Shown here: piece after piece, positions 1-11,567 of the stretch
Layout of the letters: every line of letters begins with the position of its first letter
Position numbering within the stretch: the stretch's first letter is position 1
Source of the DNA: Flaccisagitta enflata
Taxonomy: Eukaryota > Chaetognatha > Sagittoidea > Aphragmophora
Direction: 5' to 3'
DNA: 64,000 nt
NCBI GenBank assembly: GCA_965153355.1
Contig: OZ231127.1
Coordinates: 100,688,001-100,752,000, forward strand
Notes under the pieces: generated by a model
Database searches by the model: none
What the model saw: the letters and a program-made list of their open reading frames with translations, nothing else
Told to the model about the DNA's origin: nothing
Position numbers and translations under genes: made by a program

Positions 1-675
1 GTTATGTTTTTTCACCTAAAAAAATTATATTGCATATTTTTGTTGTCCAACACTAGCTCTATTGATTTGTGAAAAAGGTCAGGTCCACTCGCTGTGTAAC
101 GCCAAAGTGTACTTCCCCACTGTGTATTCTACTCACTCCACACTACTACGTGGTGGTTGACACTGAGATTCAAGAAGAAATTGTGCAAAGAATAACTGTT
201 TGCAGATAAAGGCTCTGCTTACTGAACCTCTGCAAGTTCTACATAATTATTCTCTGTTGTTTTTTTTTTTCTTTCTTTTTTTAATCATAATTTCTTCAAA
301 GATGCTTTTTTTCATATCTCTCAACCGACAACGCTAACAACGATAACGACAACAACGACAACGACGACGACTGGTGCTGTTGTTCAGCCTCCTCGTGGAG
401 CCAGCAGGATACACTTCAGCGGCAAACAGGACAACAAGGCCTGTTCGAACAAGACAATGGTGGAAATCAAAAGTCGTACACTGGCGTTGTTTTTATGGGC
501 GACGGAGTGGGGGGCCCAGCCGACCTCTTCACCTCCCAAAACAACTGCAAGGCTAGGGCCCTCCCGGTCTGTCACGACGAAGGAGATGCCAGGTCAGGAC
601 GAAAGAATGGGAGGAAAGCAAAGGGAAGAGGTGGAATGGAGATGCAGTGGACAGGAATGAGATAAATGTGGAGGT
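1..675. other. No gene recognised
   Basis: AT-rich sequence with a T-rich run near 260-285 and a short (AAC/GAC)n tract near 335-372. Short open frames on both strands look like shadows without composition or motif support. I see no promoter, RNA gene or repeat boundary here. Confidence 0.6.
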
Positions 676-1050
676 GGAGGTGTATGACTGCCGTGTATGC
701 GGGCGCGTATGCAAGTCACTGGCGGAGGATGCATGAGGAGTCAAAAATGAAAAAGAAGTTTGTCTGCTAAAAATGTGGTCGCGAATGCAAGAAAGCGTCT
801 GAATCAAAAAAACATGGAAAAGTGTGTGGAGGAGCGAAAGCGAGCTCGAATGATCGAGTGAGATGAGTGTGTGGAAAAGAGTACGCAAAATCGTATTTCC
901 GGAAGCACCAAAACACTTGCGTCGTATGGCAGGAACAGGAGGTGGAGGAAGTCGAGTGACGTGCGGCAGCAAGGGGGCAATGTCCGGCGTGTGGAATTGT
1001 AATGAGGAAGGACAACCTGGCCAGGCATAAACGGGAAGCGTGTCATCCGG
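676..1050 (+). pseudogene. Decayed Cys/His zinc-finger remnant
   Basis: Conceptual plus-strand translation gives several finger-like modules in shifting frames. One near 684-705 has CRVCGRVCK, one near 762-835 has CxxC (with a stop inside), CGRECKK and a later His and Cys, and one near 868-920 has CGKEYAKSY followed by HQNTC. The best is near 979-1044, CPACGIV followed by two His and a Cys after about 12 residues. Stops and frame changes separate the modules, so this cannot be translated as one protein today. C2H2/C2HC fingers usually bind nucleic acid. Whether this was a host gene or part of a mobile element is unknown. Confidence is moderate for zinc-finger origin and low for the boundaries. 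Confidence 0.45.
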
Positions 1051-2093
1051 GAGGAGAGGCAGGTCCCTAACGGGGCGACAAGCCTATCAAGATTCAAGAA
1101 GACGGCGACGACGACGGCGACGATGATGGCGACGACGACGGCGACGGAATGTACAAAGCCAAATGTGATGCAAGTGAAGCCAAACGTAATGCAATTTACA
1201 CCCGGGTACGATCCCAGCTAGTGCTCGAGCGCAGGTTCCACTACACTTTTTTTTTATTATAAGAGACCAGTTTATAAGAGACATGAGCCTGAGATTTACC
1301 AAAATTTTAAGAACAAAATGAGGGAATGCCCAGGCTGAGATATAGTTTTGGCCATTTTCAAAAAGATTTCTTTTTAGTTTCTTATCTTAAAGATTAATTT
1401 TATTTAAATTTGAAAAAAAAAATATCTTCTTTTTTTAGTTTGCCTATGAAATCAGGCATTAAATGAAATAAACCATGAAGTGGCGAACTGTGTTGTATGC
1501 TGACTGACTGGAGGGATTTAATCCCTCGGACGCAGGAATAATCAACGCGATAGCCAGTGAAATAATTCTGGATTCCTCTCTTACTGAGGCTATTTATATC
1601 CGATGGTTGGAGAGGAAGAGAGAGAGATCGTGTTATAATTGGAAGAGGATTGTTATGAGACCGTCGGGTCGGAATGCTTCCGCTTCCGGCCCGAAGTCCA
1701 TGACCTCCTCTATTCCCTATATGACTCTCCCCCCGACCAAAGGATATCCCGCGCCATTAAGAGGGAATCCTTGTATTCAAAAGAAAATAGGGAACAATTT
1801 TAACCAACGATTTGAACAATGGAATGCAATAACATTGTACAGAGTGGTGAACATATTTCAAGGTAATGTAAAATGACTTCTGAGGTTCGAATGAGGAATT
1901 TGCATTAATGAAATATTTTGAACTATAAACAACGTGTGTGAAAAGAATGTCGATATTTACGCAACAATGACTTTAAAGGGCAACTGGTCGATCGATACTA
2001 CGAGCGATTACGATCGCAAAGAATCATTTTCATTTTCTCGAATTGAAATAAAGTTCTCAACTTCTTCTCGTCTTTTTTTTCTTGTGCACAATT
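1051..2093. other. Intergenic; short GAC repeat at 1103-1146, otherwise nothing recognised
   Basis: A short (GAC/GGC)n tract lies at about 1103-1146. It is followed by AT-rich DNA and a moderately complex stretch at 1490-1870 without a convincing ORF. If the minus-strand giant element has a 3' LTR it could lie here, but I found no matching copy elsewhere in the window. Confidence 0.5.
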
Positions 2094-3433
2094 ATGAATT
2101 CGATGCTCAGTTGTTTCTTATTTTTCGTCGTCGCTGTAGACTGCCGCCCTGGCGGTCATTTCTCCGTTGACTCTCCTCAGGTCAGACACGTTGTGCTCTA
2201 GGATTTAATTTTCTGGAAATTTCCACTTTTCTCGCGTGTGGTAGTATTTCGCGTATCACTCTTGGACCAATTTTAGGCGGAATTGAAGACCGAGGTGGAG
2301 TCTTGGGCGTCGGTCAATCGTGTCTCCGTTGGTAATCTTCTTTCCGGGAAGACAGAGGAATTTCTTCAGGAAATCGGTTACAGGTGATTATTGTTTTTCT
2401 CCGATCGGATTTTATATGTTGTCGACATGTGTTGATTTCTTGAATTCGGTGTATGATGTTGTTGTTTGTTGACCGTTGATTATATTGTTGTTATTGTTGT
2501 GGTGAATGTGGATATTCTTGCAAGTGTTATTTTTGTTGTCAACTGTTTTTTATTGTTGTTGATGACAGTTTTGTTGTCAACTGTTTTTGTTGTCAACTGT
2601 TTTGTTGTCAACTGTTTTTGTTGTTAACTGTTTTGCTGTTAACCGTTATGACTGTTGTTTTCAGTTGTTTTGTTGTCAACTGTTTTTGTTGTTTGTTAAC
2701 TGTTTTGTTGTTAACTGGTTATGACTGTTGTTTTCAGTTGTTTTGTTGTTAACTGTTTTTGTTGTTAACTGTTGACTTGTAATTATGTTGACTTGTTTTT
2801 ATTGATCAATTTATTGATGTTGTGTGTGATATATCATGATTATTTTGTTCCAGGCCTGAGAATGGACCCTGCATGATTATTGTCTTTCGAGTTCCGTATC
2901 AAACTGAAACGGCGTTGTTCACTCGGTGCCTTCCGGTCGACAATCGCCTGACACGTGATATTTTGAAGGAGTCAATCGTCGAGGATATTTCCGATGTCGC
3001 TGGGGATGTCGCCGAAGTCGCCGAGGATGTCCAACAGAATGAGAATTACAATCTCGCGGCTGTGACCTTGCTAGCCACTGAGTTCTTCATCGCGACGTTG
3101 GTTGGGATTGTCGTCGCGGCCAAGAAATACTGTTGCGTGCGTCACACTTGCGGTCATCCTCATACTGAAAGATTTCATGGAATTTTTCGCAGGTAATCTT
3201 TGTCCACTTTTTAGTCGACTTTACAGATCGGTTATTTCATGATTTGGACGGGAATTTTGTACTGGTGGATTTTTGGCATTTCATGAACCAATTTGTCTTC
3301 TCCTATCGCGTGGATATAATTTTTCTCTTTCAGAAGGAATTGCGATGGAGGTTCAACGGCTGGAGATGTCGAGACCGGCTTGAAGGATGATGCGGTCGTT
3401 GCTGGCGACAGTGTTGATGATAATATTGTTTGA
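2094..3433 (+). CDS. Spliced single-pass membrane protein, antisense to the giant element (short form)
   Basis: Four exons keep one reading frame through every junction: 2094-2180, 2277-2383, 2854-3192 and 3334-3433 (stop TGA 3431-3433), about 210 aa. Every intron has GT-AG ends and pyrimidine-rich acceptors. Exon 1 encodes a signal peptide (MNSMLSCFLFFVVAVDC), exons 2-3 an ectodomain of about 110 residues with two Cys, and exon 3 a membrane segment near residues 133-154 (FFIATLVGIVVAA) followed by KKYCC. The tail is Asp/Val-rich. This predicts a type I membrane protein. I do not recognise the family. It lies immediately 3' of the minus-strand pol, on the opposite strand, as the antisense membrane genes do in the nested element. 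It could instead be an unrelated host gene. The exon model is inferred from phase and splice signals only. Confidence 0.6.
2545..2790 (+). repeat. TTGTTGTCAACTGTTT minisatellite in intron 2
   Basis: Imperfect tandem units of about 15-20 bp (tgttgtcaactgttttt and variants) fill the middle of the 470-bp intron of the antisense membrane gene. The expansion does not touch the flanking splice sites. Confidence 0.8.
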
Positions 3434-3608
3434 GCCGTTTTGAGAAATGATTGATTGTCATTTCATTTGAGTCGTTCAACCGAGATCCAATGTATTGATG
3501 CCATTTTCTTAACAGGTTCTAAACTGAAGCTTCCGGCGGATTTAATATTTAGGCTTAAATTTTATCTTCTGGGCTTTGGTGAAGTTAGGTAATTAATTTT
3601 TCTTTCAG

Positions 3609-4083
3609 ATTTTTGCAGAGGCTGACGAGGTTTCTTCTTCAGGTTTATTCGTATTTCTTCGTAAAAAGAATCCTCAAATTGGTGAAAATGAAAATGCGTA
3701 TTTCTGTAAATGTTTCTTCATTTCACGCATTCACTCAGGCCGCTGATGTTAAGGTCAGCCTATGCTCGGCTGCGCCTACCGCTGCTGCCTCCAGCGGTCA
3801 TACTGCGTTGTTGGCGGGGCTCTGTGTAGTTTCCGTCCTCCTTTTCGCTGCTTTGATGGTCATCTTCAAGCAGAATCTCGGTCCGGTCAATGAATTTTTG
3901 GCTCAGGTCAATGGTTTGTTTGACCGGATTCGAGCCTGTTTGCCTGATGCCGGATCTGCGCCGGAAAGGGAGACAGAAATGAATCAGATTTCTGCCGGCA
4001 ATGCGTTGTCCGTTGATGCAGGGCAGAATTTGAGTGATTCGGACCGCGCTGCTCGTCAGCGTAGTCTCGTTGAATGCGTTTAA
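3609..4083 (+). CDS. Alternative last exon of the antisense membrane gene (second membrane segment)
   Basis: An acceptor (tctttcag, 3601-3608) opens an exon that continues the frame of exon 3 (2854-3192) in the same phase as exon 3334-3433. The two are therefore natural alternative last exons. Used here, the product would be about 335 aa. It encodes a basic stretch (FVKRILKLVKMKMR), a strong membrane segment around 3799-3866 (LLAGLCVVSVLLFAALMVIF) and a hydrophilic acidic tail ending at TAA 4081-4083. It might also be a separate gene starting at an ATG at 3688 or 3694. No AATAAA signal is obvious downstream. The function is unknown. Confidence 0.5.
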
Positions 4084-4233
4084 GGGGAGTTTTTTCCTTG
4101 TTTTTATCATTTTATTGTCTTTAGGCCCGTCTATTGATTTTTATTTAAAAGTAAAAATCCTATAATATGAATCGTCGCATCGAAGAAGTTTGACTGTCTT
4201 TAATCTGATGGGACGTTCATTATTCTTACTCAA

Positions 4234-5504
4234 TTAAATGAATAACGACAAGATGTTGTAGTCGATATGTTGTCGTTGACTCGATGCCCGGATTCGCTCT
4301 GATTTTGATCGAGTCAGTCGCTTTTGTGATAGATTGGTGGTGGCGAGAGATTCTTTCGCGGCCACTCTTTCCATTTCGTCGACGAGTTCTATCGCTTCGT
4401 CGTCTGTGATGTTGGTGAGTTTTATCAGATTGTCTCCAGGCATCACTTTTTCTTCGTTAGATTTTAGACTACGCACCCTGTAGCTATTTGTAGCGACTTT
4501 AGAAGTGATTTTAAAGACATCGAATGTTGTTTTGTAGCATAGCTTTTTGGGGCTATTAGCTGGAAATGATGTTCTCTTTTGCAGGCAAATCATTCCTGGG
4601 CGTAGTTTAGAAGTGTAATCCATTGCAGAAGTTTTGACTTGTCGTTTCATAAATCTTTTCACATCATACAGGAGTGTCCTTTTGCTTGCTTCCCTGGCCG
4701 CCTTCACAGCGTCATTTTGTCCGCTGGTGGTTTCTTCAGCTGCGTGGTGAAGGAAGTTTGATGGTGCCCTGCTGAAGTGGATGTCTTTTGGCGCCAGGTA
4801 AGGCGGATTTGATGATGGCGTAGAATTCATGATGAATGTTGATTCATTGACCAGTCTTGTAAATGGCAGTTTTGGATTCTCGGTTTGCATCATGCACAGA
4901 AGACGCGTGAATGTGCTGATTGCGCGCTCGACTTTTCCTTGATTGTGAGATATGTGTGGCATGCCATGATTTACGCTAACGCCTGTTTCTTGAAGAAATT
5001 GCAGTGAACGACTATTTGGTGTTGCGATTGCACCGTCCGTTCTTTGGCATGCCACAGAGAATGTCTTTTATGTGAATGATCCCGTCAAGTATTTGGTCGT
5101 CTGCGCAGCTTGTCAAAGTTTTTGCCACAGTGAATCGTGAGTGTGAATCCACATATAGTAGGACATAGCGCGCGTTGCCGGATGCTGTTTTACCAAAACC
5201 ATTTATTGGCCTAATTATATCCAATTGTCCGTGGGCGTTTGGCTCGGTTGCAATTTGATTGCCGCTTTTTGTTGCATTGTGCGTGGATGTTTATTCAGTT
5301 TGCACACTGCGCATAGTGTGACAATTTTGTGGACTTTGTCTCGCATGTTGAATGCGTAGTATGTTTTTGACAAGGCTGTGAATGTGCGTCTTATGCCTGC
5401 GTGTCTGTATGGGGATGATTGATCTTTATGCGTCTTCTCCACCAGGTGGTCGAGTTGCTACTCGCCCACTACAATGAGTTGATAGACATCCCCATCTTGG
5501 GTGT
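4234..5504 (-). pseudogene. Integrase region of the minus-strand giant Ty3/gypsy-like element (frameshifted)
   Basis: Three overlapping frames carry one integrase. Reading downward, 5504-5215 holds the zinc-binding part: His residues around THKD and RHAG, then CAVCK. The catalytic core begins near 5230 (LDIIRPI, first Asp) and continues past a frame break near 5050 to RTDGA (second Asp) and GKVERA (Glu). The C-terminal part (KLCYKTTFDVF) resembles the region occupied by the GPY/F module of Ty3/gypsy integrases. An in-frame TAG at about 5461-5463 and at least two frame changes make this copy non-functional. The enzyme would insert the cDNA into host DNA. It ends 150 bp from the last exon of the antisense membrane gene. 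Confidence 0.85.
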
Positions 5505-5614
5505 GCCATAACCGTAGGAGTATGCCTTCATTGTTTATTTTGAATAGTGATCTGTTTCTTTCAAACTGTTGTAATTCTTTTTCCAGTTTTAGACATTCAG
5601 TTTTCCCGGGAGGA

Positions 5615-6752
5615 TCACGCTTTTATTTTGTTGATTATGATTCCAATCATTTTGTCCCCTTTTTGCAGGTCGCACACTTCGTCGGCATTTTTGCCGAATG
5701 TCTTCAAGACTTGCTTCTCAATCAGTCCGTCGTCGACGCGGATGTCTTTGTCGAGTTCATCCTCGCCTTCTTCCAGTTGTTTGTCGTCGAGGGAGTAGGC
5801 GTTGATGATGCATTTATAAACGCTCGCTGAAGTCGTGTGTACATCCGTCGTTAGCGGTGAATTTGAGATGTCCGGTTTGTGGATCAACGCGTCGGCGACC
5901 TGCAATACGTCGTCGCGGATCTTGTCTGTTTCCGGTTCAATGAAGCTCTCAGGTGAGATAGCGTGTGCTAGCTCTTGTCGTCTTGATCTTGTGAAGAATT
6001 CTTTTGCTTCATTGCATGCTGCTTTAGAGAATAGTTTTTCCCATTTTACAGCTTTTCCTTTGCTGTTGTAAATCCGAGATTCTGTTAAGCGGGGAAAATG
6101 GGCTTCCGGCATTTTTTCTTGCCCCTCCACTCTTGTTATCCAGTCTGCTAGATTTAGATGAGTGGAAATGAAAAATATGATGTAGTTGTATCTTTGTAGC
6201 CGCAACACTTTGCGTGCTACATCTTTTGGCACTAGCTCTAGGCTTGCCCACGCGCGTACAGTTGATGAGTCCGTCATGACGATGAATCTTGTGCCTCCGC
6301 CTAATAACCAATCGAATTTTCTTGTGCACTCCTCGAGAGCGGTTAACTCGAGGAGCCACACCGGATACGTCGACCATTCTGGCACGATTTTCCGGCTCCA
6401 GCATGCGATGATGTAAAGATATTTCTTTGTAGGGTCGAGATTTGAGTTTGGAAGCGGATGAAGTAGTTGAGTGATGATGCAACCGATTGAGTGCTTTGAT
6501 GAGTCGGTCCATACGATAATTGTTTCATCCGGTTTGTTTCCGGGCATTCTTAAGGACATCGTCGTCTAGGAGATATTCTTTTAACTCCTTGAATTTTTGT
6601 TTGTCTTTATTTGTAGGTTGGAACCGGACCTTTGGCAATGCCAATCTTCGCAATGGTTCCATCAATTCGGAGATGCGTGTTGCGGCGGGGATGAAGTAGC
6701 TAAAGAACGCGCATTTGCTGATCGCGTCTTTCTTTGTCACCGGAAATTCCAT
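5615..6752 (-). pseudogene. RT connection and RNase H region of the giant element
   Basis: The frame 6752-6525 carries the end of the reverse transcriptase/connection. After a frame change near 6550, the frame 6559-5615 carries RNase H with the expected acidic residues: VWTDSS, LLELTALEE, VMTDSS and NLADW. This enzyme removes RNA from the RNA-DNA hybrid during reverse transcription. A tail of about 150 acidic residues links to the integrase. The frame breaks suggest decay rather than programmed shifts, since one of them near 6855 lies in a run of seven T. Confidence 0.85.
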
Positions 6753-6839
6753 TTCTCTGATTTTTGTCTTCTTTTCGCCGGTGAGTTCTTCGCTTGCGTG
6801 TACTACTTGAAATCCGAGGACTCTGACGTCTGATTTGCA

Positions 6840-8967
6840 TAAGTCTGCCTTTTTTTGCTGACAGCAAAATATTGTATTTGCTGCATAAGGCTAATGCGTG
6901 CGGTAAGTCTTCGTTGAGATGTTGGCGGATGTTAATCAATTTTATGGAAATGTCATCAACAAATGCTTGTGCGTGTTTGTGGAATCTGAACACTTTTGTC
7001 ATGAATGCTTGAATGTAGGAGACGCTGACTTTTAGTCCCATGCTCAAGCGCTTCATGATATATGCTCTTCCTAATGCGAAGAATCCGAAGTATTTTTCCA
7101 CTGACGCTTGGTCCATGTGTGCTTGGTAGAACATGAGAGTTGCGTCTAAGTTTGAGAATATTGTGAAATTTTGTCCTGACAGGTCTCTGCGGAATGTGTC
7201 GGAGAATGGAAGCGGAAATGACACGTCGGACACCGCCTGGTTCAAGACCCTCTGGTCGAGGACGAATCTACTCTTTTCCACGCATTTGCCAAGTGTGGCG
7301 ATGAATCGCCGCTCGATTACAATGTGGACGCCGGACATGTGACAGTCGGTTTCGCCATCGACTTCTTCTATTATTCCGCGTGCCAACATCGTGTTTAGGT
7401 GAGCGCGTAAGTGTTTTAATTTCTCTTTGTTTAAGCGTCTTGGTGGGCAACTTTTTAGTGGTTTGTGGTCGTCTTTCATCTTTAGTTTGATTGGCGCCAT
7501 TTGTAATCCGCGATGGAATTGATGAGGAAATTCTTCATTAAAGAAGATGTGGTTGAATTTCAGAAGTATGTTTATTAATTTTTCTCTGTCAGGTCCTTCG
7601 ACTGCCAATAAGTCGAATTGCGCTATGAATGCTTTCTTGTCCGGCCAGAAGTCAAAGTGTTTCCCACGCTGCATCTCCCTTGCGATGTCGACTGGATCTT
7701 CATCTATCTTCACCGTCGCTTCAGGTGTGTTTAGGTTTAGGTCGATAGTGATGCCATCTTTGTAGCATCTGTTTAGTGTGTCTGTGTCAATTTTGCTTTT
7801 ATTTACAAGTTGTGAAAGTAGAATGTCTTTATGTGTGTCTGTATTTACATTTTGGTCCAGCGGTTGAATTGGGGCGTTTGCCGAGTTTTTTACTGTCTGT
7901 TTTTCTGCCTTTTGTGCTTCGGATGGCAATTGAGATTTTGTTTCCGCTGCTGATGCATCACTGGTGGATGTTGATGATGATGGTGTGTTTGAGCTTGCTT
8001 TTGATGCATCTGCGTTGTTGACTACCTCTGAATCAGTCTGTTGCAGGTTATTGCTGTTTCCTGTCATTGAATTTGTGACGACATTAATTGATTTTTCTTG
8101 TCTTTTTTTTGTTGTTGTATTTTTGTCATCATCGTCGTTGTAAACCATTGCTTCTCTGATGTCATCAGCGGTATAGGTAACGAAAGAATGCCTATTGGGC
8201 ATGTTTAGAGATGAGCATAATTTCATTTCTCCAAGTGGTTGGCCTTTATTTATGTGCCTGTCTTCCGTTGATTTATTTTCTATTGTTATGTCAAACGATT
8301 GGGCCACATTTTCCACTAGTAGGGATGGAATGAAGAAGTTTTTGTCGTCGTTGTCATATAGCGAGATGAAGACGTATTTGTTGCTTGGTGTGAGTGATTG
8401 ATCGCACGTTACTCTGAAGTTGATTGTTCTCTCGGCTTTCACTACGCGCGTGATTGTTGATCTTGCCCAATTTATTCTTCTTATTGAGTTGATGCTTCTT
8501 ATTTGCTCTTTCTTGGCCTTCATCCGTTTGTGTAACTCGTCTACGGCTCCCTGTTCATCGCTGGATGTACGAATTGTTTGTTTGTCAATATGTACATTTT
8601 CAGTTTTTGTGTTGAGTGACATTTTTAGTCGGGGATTCTGCAGCAGATCTGTTCCAATGATCGGTGTGGTCATGTCGCATAAGTAGAATTTTAGTTTTAA
8701 TTTACAGTTGCCAAAATGGACTTTTAACACCACTGACTCAGTGAGGATTTGTTCGCTTTTGCCGTCAAATGATTTGATGATTATTTCTTTGTCTAGTTTC
8801 TTTAAATTTCCTCTATTCCTCCAGGTAAGCGGTGCTAAGCTGAGGTCGGCCCCGGTGTCACAAAATGTCACGAAAGTCGAGGATTGACCAACAAACCCAG
8901 CAAGGTAGAATTTTCCTTCTTTGTGGTTTGCTGAGTAAATCATTTTCTCTCTGGGTTTGTTGGTGTT
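6840..8967 (-). CDS. Protease and reverse transcriptase of the giant Ty3/gypsy-like element
   Basis: Reading downward from the Gag stop, the first conserved block is a retropepsin with FCDTGAD (Asp about residue 29 of the open frame) and the flap-distal IIGTDLL. A long Ser/Asp/Lys-rich linker follows, then RT: SRFVLDQRVLNQ, FSNLDAT and the active site FVDDI (6949-6963). FVDD is a variant of YxDD. The layout protease-RT-RNase H-integrase and the gypsy-like RT place it in Ty3/gypsy (Metaviridae). The frame stays open to about 6845, where a homopolymer frameshift diverts it. The frame is the same as the preceding Gag, so Pol would be made as a Gag-Pol fusion by reading through the stop at 8974-8976. 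Confidence 0.88.
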
Positions 8968-8976
8968 TAATTGTCA
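8968..8976 (-). promoter_or_regulatory. Gag-Pol junction: UGA followed by CAAUUA, in frame
   Basis: On the minus strand the Gag frame ends at TGA (8976-8974), followed by CAATTA, and the same frame continues without interruption into the protease. CAATTA fits the CARYYA context known to favour stop-codon readthrough in plant viruses and some metazoan genes. I infer that Pol is expressed by readthrough. The alternative is that the stop arose by decay of an Arg codon. Confidence 0.6.
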
Positions 8977-9674
8977 GCGTCTTTTTTGATTGTTGCGCAG
9001 CACTTGGATGCATTCTTGCCTGGTTGATGGCATTTTATTGCATTTTGTTGCAAAGTGTCTTGATTCGTTTTTCTTGAATTCTTTATGGCAGAACGGACAC
9101 GTCGCGTCGCACGACCGGAAGTAAATTTCGTAGGCGTGGCCTAACGCCATACAACCAACGCACCCGGTAAGTCTCATTGCTTTTGCCGCTGCGTTTGCTT
9201 CTGCCAGTTGCTTTTGATGATTGTCCTTGACTGAGTTTATTTGTCTGGTCCGTGAGAATCTTTTTCCTTTGCTTGTTTGCTGATAAGTGCGTGGTTTTTG
9301 CGGTCGCGCCTGCTGTCGATTAGATGGGCGCGTATTTGCCCTAGGTCTAAATCGGCGTGGCTGTTGTTGCCTTGTTGCTGCTGCGACGGTTTTGATGCTG
9401 TTGATGTTGTTGAACCGCCTTGGCCTTTTTGGCCCTCTGCGTTGTCTGTTATTGAAGTTGTTGAATCTTTGAGGATTGTTGTTCATTGTTCTGTATGGCC
9501 TTCTGTTGTTATTGTTGTAGCTGCTGTTATTGTTGCTGTAAGCATTGTTGTTATTGTTGTAGTTGTAATTTGTTTGTTTGTTTGGAATTCTTCCAGCATG
9601 GCTTTGTGCAATTAGCCTTAACTGCACACTGTTCTTCATTTTTGATTCTGCCTGACGCCATTCTTCCATTTTTA
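8974..9674 (-). CDS. C-terminal Gag (nucleocapsid) of the giant element
   Basis: The frame after the MITE encodes an Asn-rich tract, then basic Arg/Gln-rich sequence, then two zinc-knuckle-like motifs: CVGCMALGH with a later Cys, and CPFCHKEF followed by RHFATKC. Such knuckles bind the element's RNA for packaging. The spacing (CX2CX4H, then CX2CX10HX4C) parallels the two knuckles of the nested plus-strand element, suggesting related families. The upstream part of Gag lies on the other side of the MITE. Removing 571 bp (MITE plus one TA) keeps the frame. Confidence 0.8.
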
Positions 9675-9676
9675 TA

Positions 9677-10245
9677 CAGTAGATGTCGTCTAGACTTGGA
9701 AATACGGGGGAATTCATAACAGGAAGACAAATATACTTAAGAGACTGTTATTCAAAATATAAACTAATTAAAAGATGCTTTATTGCCCATGGGTGTTGGT
9801 TGCTATGGAAACACATTTTCATGTATTCACGCTAAAGTATCGATATATTGAGAAATTTTTTGAGGGAACAATGTTTAGAATAAAATTTGCTACAACTTTC
9901 CCACAGTATGTTCTGTAAGAATATCGCTCGTTTGGCGGTTGCTAGGGAGCATCACAGGGCTGTCACACATAGTTACGCTCCCTAGCAACAGCTAAACGAG
10001 CAATATTCTTACAGAACATATTGTGGGAAAGTTATAGCAAATTTCATTTTAAACAATGTTCCCTCAAAAAATTTCTCAGAATATTGATACTTTTGCGTGA
10101 ATACATAGAAATGTGTTTCCATGGCAACCAACACCCATGGGCAATAATGCATGCTTTTATTAGCCTTTATTCTAAAAATCAGTTTCTTAATTTGTCTTCC
10201 TGTAATGAATTCCCCCGTATTTCCAAGTCTAGACGACATCTACTG
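9677..10245. mobile_element. Fold-back MITE, Tc1/mariner-like, with TA target duplication
   Basis: The 569-bp element begins CAGTAGATGTCGTC and ends with the exact inverse, flanked by TA at 9675-9676 and 10246-10247. The arms are inverted copies over most of the length, meeting near 9950-9975 around a short centre. The CAGT terminus and TA duplication are typical of Tc1/mariner-mobilised MITEs. It has no coding capacity and sits inside the gag frame of the giant element. The high arm similarity suggests it inserted after gag was formed. Confidence 0.92.
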
Positions 10246-10247
10246 TA

Positions 10248-11567
10248 TTTTGTGCAGTTTTTGAAGCTACGTTGCGGACGTCGATGAGGGTGCGCTTATC
10301 TCCATAGTTGTGATATCGGACCATCTTGCGGAGTCTGTCGTCGCAGAGGCCGTCGATGAACGCCTCAACACTCTCGTCGATTGGGTGTCCTGTGTCTTCG
10401 TGGGCGCCGATATGTTTTTCATAGTAGACTTCGACGGAATCTTTTGGATCTTGCTTGTGAGTTCTGGCGATAAGCATGCTGTATTGTGCCATATTTGGCC
10501 ATTGCAACTTCATGAATTCTTTGGTGAAGTGTATGAACGATGTGTAATATTCCTCCTTTTTGGCCATCTCTGTGAGAGTGTGATGATATCTTACGCTTTT
10601 GTTGATGAATACTGACGCTTAAGTGTAAAGATGTACTTTGTCGTCGGAAGCGTATCTTGCAATCTCGATGAATTGTTTTAGTTTATCTTTAAACCATGAG
10701 ATTTTGTCTTTTACGTCTTTTGGGTTGAAATGAATTCTGTCCACGCTTTTCAGAATCGATCTATATTCAGTCATGTCCGCCCATCCGCCGCATACAGGTC
10801 CGCCTGTTTGATGTTTGAGAGTTATGTCGTCAGTCGGTTCGTCCATTGATGGAAATCTGTATTTTGGCCGACCGGCTGCCTTTTTTGGAGCTGTTTTTTC
10901 TGCTGTTTTATCCGCTGTTTTATCTGCTGTTTTATCTGCGTCTTTGTCCGTGTCTTTATCTGCGTCTTTATCTGCGTCTTTGTCTTTATCTCCTACATCC
11001 TCATCACTGATGAGTCATCAGGGTTGTCGAGTTTGTGAGGAGCTGGAGCCTTTGACCTATGCGGATGCGACAATGGACTCGATTCCTCGGGGACTATGGT
11101 TTCATCGTGATCCTTTGTGCTTGAAGGACGTATTTCTTTCTCGCTGACGGTCCTGTCGGATTGATCGTCCGTCTCTTCGCTTCCGTTTTCATCCTCCTCT
11201 TTGTCTTCGCTCGTGGCTGAAGAAGCGTCGCTGTTGTCGCCGTAATATTCAGGTGTGGCGTCGCTGTCTGTTTGTTTGTATATGGCAGCAAGATTGAGTT
11301 CTTGATACAGTGTTTTGTCTTGTTGTATCATATTTTTCAACGATGATCTTTTGGATGATTTTGTTGAGTGACCTTTGCCTTTTGACGTTGATGTCCTTGC
11401 TTCCTTCGTTTCTCGTCGGCATGATTTTTCCATAGATGGACTATGTCTTTTGCCATGATGTTTTTCTTCATCATCCTTATCGTCATCTTTTTTCCTCTTT
11501 TGGTCTTCGTCAGGTCTGCATGATGTTTTTGTTGTTTTCTTTCTTTTCTCTTTTTCATCCTCTTTTT
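10248..11567 (-). pseudogene. Capsid-like part of Gag of the giant element
   Basis: Reading downward there is a charged Lys/Asp-rich region (11567-11000), a frame change near 11000, a run of Lys-Asp-Ala-Asp units (about 10985-10890), GRPKYR, then a globular helical region typical of capsid in position and composition, continuing to the MITE. An in-frame TAA at 10617-10619 interrupts it, one C-to-T change from CAA. The region would build the retrotransposon particle. The identification rests on position between the N-terminal coiled coil and the zinc knuckles, not on a recognisable signature. Confidence 0.65.
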
